64,000 nt of DNA, from assembly GCA_030386875.1 (NCBI GenBank), contig CM059562.1:45157757-45221756 (forward strand), read 5' to 3'. Positions 47,650 through 57,229 of the stretch are shown here, one piece after another. Origin of the DNA: Morinoia aosen (lineage: Eukaryota > Arthropoda > Malacostraca > Amphipoda > Talitridae). A program made the position numbers and the translations under genes. The notes under the pieces are model-generated. The model was not told where the DNA came from and ran no database searches. It saw only the letters and a list, made by a program, of their open reading frames with translations. Position 1 is the stretch's first letter. Each line of letters starts with the position of its first letter.

Positions 47650-49930
47650 TGCACATTGAGCAGCAGCCTAACCCCTAATGGGGGTCTCAGCTGCCCACCC
47701 AATTATGGCCGGGCGCCTTACCCTCGCTGAAACCCCCAGGGGCATTGCGCAGCGCGCCCGGCCATTTTACGGTTCAGTGTTTACATCGCATTACCATGCG
47801 TAGAATCTTCAGGCGAGATTTTTGAAGACAGATTACACGCTCAAAAAACGACTGCAGCGCTGTCACATTGTAAGTTGACCGTTCAGCCTCCCCAAGTATT
47901 CCGGTCAAAACATCCTGTGCACGACCGCGAAGGTGCGGAAAATGCAGATTCCTGGCAACATCATACAGGGGACGCGAGGAAGTGCTTTACAGTCAAAGGC
48001 ACACGACACCGTTTGCACTGAGGCTGTGGTAGCCGCTCCATCAGGTGGCCGTGTGTTAGCCGCGTATGGCCAATACGGAGGCGACAAAGCATCACCTCTA
48101 ACCGGCGACCACGACAACTGGACGATATCCACTCACGTATAGTGGGTTTAATGCTCCTTAATTTATTGCTATCGTTAGCAGCGTTGTCCCATTCCTGCTG
48201 CCATCATTCTCTCACTGCCGTTTTGATCAGGAGGTAATAATCCCGGAAAGGAACCATCAGATTTGGAGTCTCTTCGTTTGCCTCTGCGGCCCGTTTAGCC
48301 TCCTGATCAGCTCTCTCATTGCCAGACACTCCTACATGGCTGGGCACCCAGCACAACGTCACAGATTTACGCTCACATGTTGAATCTATTAAGTTCATGA
48401 CGATCTCACCAACGAGCGGATGGGTACTATTATGCTCTCGAGTGGCCTCCACCACACTTTTTGAATCCACAAAAATAGCAAAAGTATCATGCACACAATG
48501 TTTAATATGTCGAAGGGCCTCCAACACATCGTAAAGTTCCGCAGTGAAAATGGACGACTCTGGGAGCAATCTCTTGGTGCTCACCATCTCCCCCGACACA
48601 GCGGCACACCCTACAGCGTCTCCCACCTTTGAGCCGTCGGTATTGAACTTCATCGCACGGGCATGTTTTTCGGCAATATGGTCCAAAAAGATCCCCGTTA
48701 GTATGTGGGTAGGCATAGAATCCTTCTTAGGCATTCGACATCCCGGACAAAAACTCCCGATTGGGACACGCCACGTAGGAAAACTTTCCAACAACACTGG
48801 TTGTATTCTCATTGGCCTCGGCTGCATTTTAACCACGACTGCCGAGTAATCTTCCGATGAAGGCAGAAAGTAAGGGAAAGGCAGATGTCGGCCTAGTGGC
48901 GCATGCACGCTAGTCCATGCAGGAGACAAAGGGACTTGTTCCAATCGCGCCAAGTACTGAAGGGTCAGCTGCACACGGCGGTGCCGTAAAGGAGGTTCAC
49001 CGCTCTCCACACACAAGCTGCTGGAAGGGGACGACCTAAACACGCCAGTGCAGATTCTGATAGCAGCATGATGCACAGGGTCCAGCTTCGAAAGTGAAGT
49101 CGCCTTGGCATATTGATACACTATGCAGCCGTAGTCTATCTTGCTTCTAATAAGAGTACGATATAGTCTCAGTAGGGTCATTCTGTCAGCCCCCCACGTC
49201 AGGCCGGCCAGGCTTTTTAGCAAGTTCAGCCCTCTGACGCAGTCTGCCTTGAGGGTGGCTAGGTAGGGCTTCCAAGAGAGCCTGTCATCAAGCGTCACCA
49301 ACAGAAACTTGGCGCTGTGTGAAAAATTCACTTGTCTTCCCTGCAGTGTGAGCTGTGGGGGATCACTACGGCCACGGCCCCGGAAATAAAGTCCCAACTG
49401 TTTTTTCCGGTGAAAAGTTGAAGCCATGTTCCTGAGCCCACTTATTAGTGTTATTGATGGCTAATTGCATTCTTCGCGTCAGAGCTGGAAGATGTGTTGA
49501 TGAAGAGTATACCATAAAGTCGTCCACATATAAGGAGGCCACCGTTCCGGGAGGCAAGGTGGAGGTGATACAATTTAAGGCGACACTAAACAGGGTGCAG
49601 CTCATAACACTGCCCTGCGGTAAACCTTCACACTGCAACTGCGAGGAAGAGAGGGTGCCGCCGACCTTAACGCGGAAAGTTCTTTCACCAAGAAATTCTT
49701 GAATATACAGGGCCATGTTACCACGGAGTCCATACTCATGTAGTGTCTTAAGTATTCCATATCTCCACACGGTATCATAGGCTTTATGCATATCAAAGAA
49801 AAGACACATGGTTCGGCGACGCTCGGCGAGGTTGGCTACCAGGTGGTTCTGTAAGCGGAGCAGAGCGTCTGTGGTCCCTCGAAGCTGCCGACTGCCAACT
49901 AAAGCTCGATCAGGGTTACATTCTCGGATA
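47650..49930 (-). pseudogene. LINE ORF2 3' half: RT + RNase H + zinc tail
   Basis: 5'-3' on the minus strand: PDRALVGSRQLRGTTDALL (about 49,900), FFDMHKAYDTVW, GLPQGSVMSCTLF and LYVDDFMVY with intact catalytic YVDD (49,809-49,366). A frameshift at a T6 run (49,401-49,406) follows. Then comes the thumb, and an RNase H domain with NTDGSK, TAELYDVLEAL, IFVDSKSV and WVPSHVGVSGNERADQEAK, all four acidic residues present (49,427-48,204). The post-RNase-H zinc segment reaches about 47,900. 47,650-47,780 is 3' UTR with a GGCCGGGCGC palindrome. An I-superfamily element truncated at its 5' end, lying just past the VBP1 stop codon. Apart from the frameshift it is well preserved. Confidence 0.88.
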
Positions 49931-49997
49931 TGCCAACAACATAGCCCTAGGCAAGAGGCAGTGAAGTAGAAGCTAAATATTTAAGGCTACTATGGGG

Positions 49998-50103
49998 TTA
50001 GTTTTTCCTTTGCTTAGCCGTCTTGCCAGCCTCGGCTCTGCGGCGCCTCACGTCCCAGTTGTACACGCGGGCTATGGTGACCTTGGTGGTGGTGCACTGC
50101 GTC
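49998..50103 (-). CDS. VBP1: Prefoldin subunit 3 (VBP1), last coding exon
   Basis: The acceptor CTCAG lies just above 50,103. The exon completes an Arg codon, gives a T-x-T-T-K-V-x-IARVYNWDVRRR segment, and stops at TAA (50,000-49,998). ARVYNWDV is the signature C-terminal helix of prefoldin 3, and the basic end is typical of the family. Prefoldin is the hexameric cytosolic chaperone that hands actin and tubulin to the TRiC/CCT chaperonin; subunit 3 is an alpha-type subunit. The phase (2) matches the donor of the exon at 51,369. Confidence 0.92.
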
Positions 50104-50127
50104 CTGAGGTGGGCAAGATTGATCGGT

Positions 50128-50655
50128 TTTAAGTTAGTTTAAGCAGGCGTTGCTATAGCGTGAGGCCTACAACACTACAGCATGAGATCTAACTCTAGCT
50201 AGTGCTATAGCGTGAGGGCTACCTCTAGCTAATACTATAGCGTGAAGTCTACCTCTAGCTAATACTATAGCGTGAGGTTAGGTTACTAATGGATATTACC
50301 AATTGTCATACATTTGATTTGGCTAAAAACAATTAGTACATCTCAAACTGTATGGGTAGGCGATATATGGCAACAGACCTCACGCTATAGTAGCACCGTT
50401 TGAACCTCTCTAACCACAACAAAATGTTTCAAGGAGAGGAAGGAACCATGTAGTATGAAGTTGCACGGAAACTAGCGTACGTTCCCACACAAGGTCTCTA
50501 AGGCTTAGAAACTGTGAGCTAAGAATGACTACATAACTCAAAACAGGACAGCAGTAAACATAAAACGATGATATATTACAACAACAAAAAATAGTTTTAT
50601 TTCAATACAAAGAAAGCCTACCTCTTATCTCGGGACCTCACATATCTGAGGCGGG
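50128..50655 (+). mobile_element. Short retroposon S, copy c (diverged, interrupted)
   Basis: AAGTTAGTTTAAGC at 50,132 and then, after a 255-bp insertion, GAGAGGAAGGAACCATGTAGTATG and the rest of S to about 50,655. Lies in the last VBP1 intron. Confidence 0.7.
50147..50402. mobile_element. MITE with CTATAGCGTGAGG ends, inside S copy c
   Basis: The left side holds three to four tandem units of about 30 bp (CTATAGCGTGAGG…CTCTAGCTAAT). The right end carries the inverse, CCTCACGCTATAG. S sequence flanks both ends, so this was a later insertion. Confidence 0.7.
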
Positions 50656-50935
50656 GAAAGACAGTTCAGTCCCACAATTGAAATTTTTCTACAAGCTTGA
50701 AAACAGAAGCTACACCCAGAGCTAAGTTTGAATGAAGAAAACGATCAATTCAACACTCGTAAAGACACGAGCAAAAAATCTCAGTAACGAAACTTTATTG
50801 AAATGGTTTTCTGAAGAGGGATAAATATTCTAACCTTTCCAGATGATCTTTGTCTTGATTGAGATCTTAGTTATTTGTTGGGGGAGCATACATCTTACTA
50901 GGGTTACGGTATCTGAAATAATTGATCCCCAATCA

Positions 50936-51127
50936 CTAATTTTATTTCATCATTAGAGAGCTGCAGACTCCATTCAGTGGCTACTGAGAAGTGACATTCG
51001 AGTAGATGATTACCTACGGCCAAAAACATCATATGTTTTGGGCCGTACCAAAACTCCTACTCGAATGTGAATTCTCGGTAGCTGCTGAATGGAGTCTGCA
51101 GCTCTCTAATGATGAAATAAAAGATTA
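50936..51127. mobile_element. Hairpin MITE in VBP1 intron
   Basis: A nearly perfect palindrome of about 190 bp: ATTAGAGAGCTGCAGACTCC at 50,954 and its complement ending 51,110, with the loop near 51,030 (ACATCATATGTTTTGGG). No ORF. A transcript would fold into an about 85-bp hairpin. Confidence 0.85.
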
Positions 51128-51368
51128 GGTATGGCCACAAACACATGTCGAGATAAGCACGTCGTGGAAACGCAAGAAAACAGTCATATTCCTGATTGTA
51201 CCAGTAATGGGCAATTTCACCAAATTTTTACAGTATTCTTATTTTGACAGAAAAACCATGACAGAAGAGTATTTTAGAACATAACGTATATACATACATT
51301 TTTTTAAACATTTTATAGAACTTAGAAAGTGTAGTTATGTAGCCACATGAAAATCTACTAAACCTCAC

Positions 51369-51481
51369 CTAAGAAAATCAAGGTCCGAAACGACCTGGGT
51401 GAGCTTGGTGTTCGCGTTGCTGAGGTTCTTGTTGAGCAGTACCTCTGCTGCGTCCAGGTCATTCTCTAGCATCACACTCGC
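51369..51481 (-). CDS. VBP1: Prefoldin subunit 3 (VBP1), internal exon
   Basis: 113 nt, acceptor TGTGTGCAG and donor GTGAGG, phase 0 in and 2 out. It encodes 37 residues beginning ASVMLENDLDAAEVLLNKNL and ending SDLDFL plus two bases of Arg. The MLE-D-DEAxxLLxKNL and DLDFLR motifs are conserved in prefoldin 3 and form part of the C-terminal coiled-coil helix. Confidence 0.95.
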
Positions 51482-52149
51482 CTGCACACACGAGTCATCA
51501 CTGTATTATTTAGGTTAAAACCATGGGTTTAAGTTCAATTAATAAGTTTTCTACAATTAACCAAGAGATACATAGATCAGTAACAAAGCATCAAAGCAGA
51601 GGAATTTTGCTGTAGCAGTTTGAACTAAAGCATTAAAAAAATGCAGAAAATCAATATCTATGTTGGTAGACTTCGATCTATCAATGGAATTGGAAGAGAT
51701 GCAAAAATTTACTTTCAATAACTGAACTGATGAAATGAAGTAAGCAATCACACATAACGAATTACTTGGTTAGTACACTGGGTTCTCCAAAAAACCAGAA
51801 AAGAGAATACAACCAAATAAGCACTGATGCAAAGATCTTACAGTATTGCAGTAACACTCGTTATCTGCAAAACACACTCATAGATGTAATTATTGCAGCT
51901 GAAATTGCAGTTTCCTTTCAGAAAAAGGGATAGACATAGTAATTCAAGAGGTTTCATACATTGATAAGAAGAGGCACTTATGCATATGTACCTTTAGAAG
52001 AGCTTAGAAATAGCTCATACTACTGGAGAGTTTTCAGTCATTTTGACTAGATATTTTAAGCTTTCACAAAAAGGGGTAAAACCGCCATTAAAATATACAC
52101 AATAATTATGTACACTGGTTTGATTAGATAACATGAAAAATTAGACACC

Positions 52150-52310
52150 AGTGAACAAAAAAAAAATTGCCTACGACAAAACAAGAATTTTTCTACGTCA
52201 ACCAAAGGAATTTTTTAATTTTTCTAAGTCAACCTAATCTTCAGCTTGGATCCTCACATCTCACCCCTGGCAGTACTAATTCCTATAGACGCAAAAGTTG
52301 TTCTTCCATA
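52150..52310 (+). mobile_element. Short retroposon S, copy d (3' part only)
   Basis: Matches the last third of S: AACAAAAAAAAAATTGCC, CAGCTTGGATCCTCACATCTC, CCCCTGGCAGTACTAATTCC. In a VBP1 intron. Confidence 0.6.
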
Positions 52311-52707
52311 AGAGGGCGCACTGGTTATATTGATCTAACTATGGCACAGATACACCCAAAATTAAGGCACATGCTGCTTCAAGTAATTAAATGTAAAGGC
52401 AGTAGCAATGAAGCAAACACATGACCAGCATACTACGAAGTACAAAGCTTCTGCATAAAAATGACAGATATTACAACCCACCTAAGAAAATAGGTTTAAC
52501 AAAAATCATCTAAAATTAAAAAGAAAAATACAAATACATAATCAAAATTTTCTGCTTTGCTCTCATTTCAAACTGAAATAAAAATGAAAATAAATTCCTC
52601 CCTACCCAAACGTAATGTCATTAAAAGAAACAATATGATTAAAATCTTTCACATTTTAACTTCTCATAATTTCTTACAGCGGTTGAACTTAGTCCAGTTT
52701 CACTAAC

Positions 52708-52874
52708 CCCAAGCCATAAGCAGACTTTGTTGGAAGGAGGAATGGTACCCTCAACATAGAGTTGGTCAGAGAGCAGGAATTGAGTTTCCAGATCCTCCGT
52801 GCTGTCTTGTCGAGCCCTTCATTTCTTCTATGATCTGCAGGCAGCTTTTGATGTCTGGCACCTGGTGCTTCAGC
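52708..52874 (-). CDS. VBP1: Prefoldin subunit 3 (VBP1), internal exon with 1-nt frameshift
   Basis: Acceptor GGTGCAG, donor GTTAGT, 167 nt. It starts with LKHQVPDIKSCLQIIEEMK, the family's LK-x-QIPEIK helix. After the GGG at about 52,813 the match continues only in the next frame (ETQFLLSDQLYVEGTIPP… to WLG, matching family E-TRFLLADNLYCKA…WLGA). One G too many explains it: 166 nt would be in phase with both neighbours. Either a sequencing error in a G run or a true loss-of-function change in a gene with otherwise intact introns and splice sites. Confidence 0.9.
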
Positions 52875-53460
52875 CTGCACCAATAAATAATGGATGAGTG
52901 AATATTTCTGCAGATGTCAAAAATATTCACTTCATGGAACATAAATTCTAAACATTTCTTGACAAATAGTGTTAGAAAAATTAAATAATGCACATATGAT
53001 TTTAGTCTATGAAGAATAAGAGATTATAACCAATGAGGAAAGTTTTAAACTTTCTGAATGACAATTAACAATATATCCCACCTACATTCAATGCATGCTG
53101 GAGAAGGGAAAAATATTACTTTGGCAAGTTGGCTAACATCAAAAACATTAAGACATCTTAATTACACTAATGAAATTAGATGCATGGCATTACAAATATT
53201 AGAGTAGCCCAGTAGCCACAAAAACCCATCCTTTGTCTTGCCTAATGAGCAACAAATACTAATGATGAACTTTGATACAAAACACTTGTGTCCTCACCAA
53301 TAAGCAAGAGAAAATTTTACATTGGGCATACGAGCGCTTTTTTGATTTAGTCAAAAAATAGAATACTACTTCAACTAATACTGACATAGTTAACATAAAA
53401 TAAATATGCTCTACACAAATGTGCTTCTTTTGAATCTTTATTATAAAATAATAGACCCAC

Positions 53461-53582
53461 TTCAAGCGAGTGGCAGTGAGGTGCGACTCCATGCTGCGAT
53501 AGTTGCTGAGCTGCTCATCAAGGCGCCTGATCACTTCTTCTGCACCACCAGATTTTTTGCTCATGAACTCTTCAACATCTTC
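53461..53582 (-). CDS. VBP1: Prefoldin subunit 3 (VBP1), first exon seen in the window
   Basis: 122 nt, acceptor TTTCACAG, donor GTGGGT, phase 0 in and 2 out. It encodes EDVEEFMSKKSGGAEEVIRR followed by LDEQLSNYRSMESHL. Family prefoldin 3 has VEDVxxFM then a long helix with LDEQYxKYKxME. The N-terminal 25-35 residues (family IPxAxFV) must come from an exon further upstream; I could not find it between 53,600 and the end of the window. Confidence 0.94.
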
Positions 53583-53808
53583 CTGTGAAATGAAAATAAG
53601 TTATAAAAACATGATTAGTATTTTAACACAACTCACTCACCGATACACCCAATGCATGAATCTATATATAAGATATTTAATCACCAAATGCAGTTAAATT
53701 AAACTGAAAAATTGTTACACTGCATCAAATATTTTAGACATTTTAATGTTTCATTTCCCACAAAACAATGAAAATTTCAGGATAGTTCTTTTAGGCTAAA
53801 GTCAATTA

Positions 53809-54165
53809 TATTATTAGTTAGTTTAGGCCTCCCTATCCTCAACAAATGAGATCCAAAGAGAGGAAGGAAGAAGGCACCATATAGTATGGAGTTAAGGGAA
53901 CGCAGAATCTATGCAGAAAACGCATAGAAACGGTAAGATGAGAAAAAAGTTCATGAAACAAGATCAAAGTTGAAGAAGAAGTAGTAGGTGCTGAAAAAAC
54001 AGGACAGCAGTAAACCAAAAAATGATGGTCCGTAACAAAACAAAAAAACCTATATTATTTTAACAAAAAGAAAGCCTACCTAACCTTTAGCTCGTGCCCA
54101 CACATAGTCCCCCTCGGAACACTAATTCATTCCCATAGATACACTAGTTGTATCCCCCTGAGAGG
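53809..54165 (+). mobile_element. Short retroposon S, copy e, with 15-bp target duplication
   Basis: Flanked by GGCTAAAGTCAATTA at 53,794-53,808 and 54,166-54,180. 357 bp, starting TATTATTAGTTAGTTTAGGC and ending TTGTATCCCCCTGAGAGG. Lies upstream of the VBP1 exon at 53,461-53,582. Confidence 0.9.
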
Positions 54166-54180
54166 GGCTAAAGTCAATTA

Positions 54181-54565
54181 ATATTACTATGAGATATAAC
54201 TTGAACATCCTTCAGCAAAACAGAGTAATTCAAAAATAGCTAAAAATTATTAAAATTATAAAATACAATATATAAAATTGTATTTCATATATTTTTTCAA
54301 AGTGTTGTAAGATAAAAATTGAGTACAGTTATTCAACTGCAGCAAAATTGATTAACGTAGCACGCTTATTTCAGTTGACATGAGCTACTCGTAGCTTTAC
54401 CTTCACATCCACAAAAAAATATTATTTTCAAATTATTGACTAAGTAATTGAGGATAATATAACAGATTTTTAATTCATTTGAATGTTTCAATACAAAATG
54501 AGCCTTAGGGCACAAAATAATTTCTTGTCTGAGGGAACTATGGTAAATATGGAGTTTAATGCGCT
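54181..54565. other. No gene recognised
   Basis: AT-rich; the 77-codon minus frame (54,366-54,599) has no domain. Confidence 0.4.
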
Positions 54566-55080
54566 CACAGAAATTAAAAATTCTGTTCCCAAAAATCACT
54601 AAAGGAACACATTTAAAAATGTTTTACATGAATGACATTCTGCTCGCTGATGCGCAATTTTTCAATTATTCAACTCTGAAGTTATATGAATGTTGTACTT
54701 AAAAGTGAAGGAATGGAGACGTAAATATGCTCTTATACGGTATTGACGCTACGATGGGTAAGGTTAAGTTAGGTAATGTTAGGTTAGTTAAGTAAACTAA
54801 CCTAAAATAACAAAGCAACCTAAAATAGCTTACCTTAACTTACCCAAAATGAGGCTGTTATTTTCCCACAAAAAAATGGACGTGTCCATCCAAAAAAATA
54901 AGTGTGACCTAACAATGCGGCGGCTAAGCAACCGACTATATGATGTTATTCTTATTAGAACGTAATGATTGCTATGTCTCATAAATAAAGGATCAGCACA
55001 GAATGTCATTCTTGCAAAACATTTTTAAACGTAGTCCTGCAGTGATTCTTGGGAAGAGGATTTTCAAGCAGTCAGTGTCA
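54566..55080. mobile_element. MITE family C, copy C3
   Basis: Left end AATCACTAAAGGAACACATT and CTGCTCGCTGATGCGC; right end near 55,040-55,075 with CAGTGATTCTTGGGAA. The centre (54,770-54,840) is a local palindrome of TTAGGTTAGTTAAG/CTAACCTAAAATA. Confidence 0.7.
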
Positions 55081-55272
55081 AATTTTACTTTAATGTTGTC
55101 AACGATTTTCATAATTTCGTTGCTATAGATAGGTAATATAGTCGATTTTAAGACGTTTTATATGAATGACAATGTACTCGCAAATGCTTAGTTTTTGAGT
55201 TATTTAAGTTTGAAGTTATACGAGCAGCGCTCCTGAATGGCCTTTTTTAAGCAATTTCAGAGTTGAAACGTC

Positions 55273-55537
55273 AGCTAACCCCCTATTACGAACGTAAGGA
55301 GGTTACGTCGTGAGGGGTAGCCACAGTTCTTCTACTGTAAATTATAAATAAACGTTTGTAGTGACGTCCGTGTACATCGGCTTCATGATGGCGGACGCCA
55401 TCTTGGGTACCGGGTGGCTGTCATTGGAGATGATGTAAACGGAAGTCACTAGAAACCTTTATTTATTATTTTCACTAGAAGAACTGTGGCTACCCCTCAC
55501 GACCCAACCTCTTTACGTTTGTAATAGGGGGTTAGCT
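55273..55537. mobile_element. 265-bp MITE with about 95-bp inverted ends
   Basis: Starts AGCTAACCCCCTATTACGAA and ends TAATAGGGGGTTAGCT. The arms 55,273-55,368 and 55,441-55,537 pair along almost their whole length (GAGGGGTAGCCACAGTTCTT and complement). A short unique middle holds GATGGCGGACGCCATC, itself a small palindrome. No ORF. Confidence 0.9.
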
Positions 55538-55589
55538 TCCGTTATTAATTAAATTACGCTTGGCACTCTCGCTTCCCTGGCGCGCACAA

Positions 55590-55700
55590 GCCAACTTCAA
55601 AGTTGAATAATTAAAAAATAACGCATCAGCGAGCAGAATGTCATTCCTGTAAAACATTTTTAAATGTGTTCCTTTATTGGTTATTGACAATAAAATTGTG
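55590..55700. mobile_element. MITE family C, right-end fragment C4
   Basis: GCATCAGCGAGCAGAATGTC and TGTTCCTTTATTGG match the right end of C1. Followed to 55,850 by a block (GTCATAGATAGGTAATGTGG) that also occurs at 55,120-55,240. Confidence 0.65.
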
Positions 55701-55850
55701 AAAATCGTTGACAACATTCAAGTAAAATTTGACCGTTTAATTTTGTCAACTATTTGAATAATTTTGTTGTCATAGATAGGTAATGTGGTAGATTTCAAGA
55801 TGTTTTAAAAGAATGACATTGTGCTTGCAAATGCTTAGTTTTCGAGTTCT

Positions 55851-56206
55851 CAAAATAAGTTCTACCATCTGTAGAAATTATCCATACCCCTACTTACAAA
55901 TTGTATAATAATCCCTAATTAGCCAACCAGCTAGTAAAAATTGTCATATTAGGAACAAAAACATTCATTCCAATTTGCACAATTCATATAAATTTACCAA
56001 AAATATTTGAAACTATTACCTTGAATTACTCTTCTCAAAATTAATTTACCTATTTCATTATTCTTCTACGGGATCTCAACGTGTCACGAAAGCTTTCAAC
56101 AAAATTGTAGCACCATCATAAAATTCACGGATTGGAAACGTACTGATAAATTCGTACAAAATTTACACATGATGACAATTGTATATCTTACCTCCAATAC
56201 TCAAAT
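55851..56206. other. No gene recognised
   Basis: AT-rich; possibly intron of the THAP gene, with no further exon seen. Confidence 0.35.
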
Positions 56207-56491
56207 TCATGTCATTATAAGGCAATTGCACCACAATGTTATCAAGAAGTACTTTTGTTTTGAACGGCGAAACGATTCTTCTGTTATCTGTTTTCGAAAA
56301 TGGCGGCTACACACAATATGTTCGCACAAATTAGATTCCATAATTGAACCTAAAATTTCACTTCCACTTGCTCTTGGCCACTCTTTAAAATATGCATGAT
56401 GATATTGGAAGTACTTGATATCAGGTTGATCTCTAGAATTATTTTCACATTCGATGAAAGAACATTTTTTCATTATATTTGAAGACGCCAT
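56207..56491 (-). CDS. THAP-domain protein, first exon
   Basis: ATG at 56,491-56,489 in a good context (CAAGAATGG). The frame reads MASSNIMKKCSFIECENNS and continues with PDIKYFQYH, KEWPRA and LCEHIVCSRHF. This gives the C2CH zinc module (C-x4-C…C-x2-H) plus the conserved Pro and Trp of a THAP DNA-binding domain. A likely donor GTACTT follows the QK codons near 56,255, so residues past that are probably intron read-through. No downstream exon recognised. THAP domains occur in host transcription factors and in P-element-type transposases; the exon alone does not decide. Confidence 0.75.
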   Translation of the reverse strand: MASSNIMKKCSFIECENNSRDQPDIKYFQYHHAYFKEWPRASGSEILGSIMESNLCEHIVCSRHFRKQITEESFRRSKQKYFLITLWCNCLIMT

Positions 56492-56634
56492 TCTTGCAGA
56501 CACCAACGCCGACGAGTTGTCTTGTTGGTCGCGTTGTTGTTGTACAAGTTGTCGTACAGCAGACTCGATATTGTCACATATTGTCGCCAGATAGAGCTAC
56601 TCTGTTGGTCTGTGTTGCCATTCGTTCTGGACCT

Positions 56635-56644
56635 GTGACGTCAC
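56635..56644. promoter_or_regulatory. CRE palindrome upstream of the THAP exon
   Basis: GTGACGTCAC, a full cAMP-response-element palindrome, lies 145 bp upstream of the THAP start codon in a locally GC-richer stretch (56,480-56,670) without a TATA box. Such sites are common in CpG-type housekeeping promoters. Confidence 0.5.
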
Positions 56645-56669
56645 CGTCCCCAGAGCTCTTTTAAGAAAA

Positions 56670-57229
56670 GACTTGAATGCTACTACCTTCTTATGTGTAC
56701 CGTGATGTTGCTCCTGTGAGTTTATTCAAGAGTGAAATGCCGGTAAAGGAAAGAAAGAAATAAAAGAAAAACAGTTCATTTTCAATAAAGATGGTGCAAA
56801 AAGGTAGCACATCTTTGGTTTTTAAGATATCTTAAACTTAATACATTTAGATGATCCAAAAACTTGAGTATTGTGATCCACTTGTCACTAGTCGAGAAGA
56901 AATTTTTGAGGGCAGTGTACTCCTAATGTCGCCTAATCTACATTTGATGATACATATAATTATAATTATAATTATAAGAGATAACACAATTTCATTGACG
57001 TTGCATTTTCATTGTGGAGTGAAAACACTTTTGACAGTTTTCATGTACATGACATAATTAAAGCTTTGAATTTCTTGACGCTAGAAAATACTATTAGATT
57101 TGCTTGTTTCGGCGGATGTTCAAAAATGTCATTTCAAGGAAGCCTAAAAAAATATATATATAAGCATGAAGACCACGAAAATTACAAGTTTTGCATTTCT
57201 AATTACAAAATTTCAACGTAACGGTCATT
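56670..57229. other. No gene recognised
   Basis: AT-rich with a short (ATTATA)n at about 56,957-56,980. Nothing else. Confidence 0.4.

Noticed and set aside
47705-47770. GGCCGGGCGC…GCGCGCCCGGCC palindrome as a terminator or CRISPR-like repeat
   Set aside because: Single occurrence in a LINE 3' UTR; no array and a eukaryotic context.
48319-48849. Plus-strand frames at 48.3-48.85 kb and 49.4-49.7 kb
   Set aside because: Antisense shadows of the RNase H/RT frames of the LINE on the minus strand.
53600-56200. Candidate first exon of VBP1
   Set aside because: Looked for the family IPxAxFV segment on the minus strand with a donor in phase 0; none found among the MITEs.
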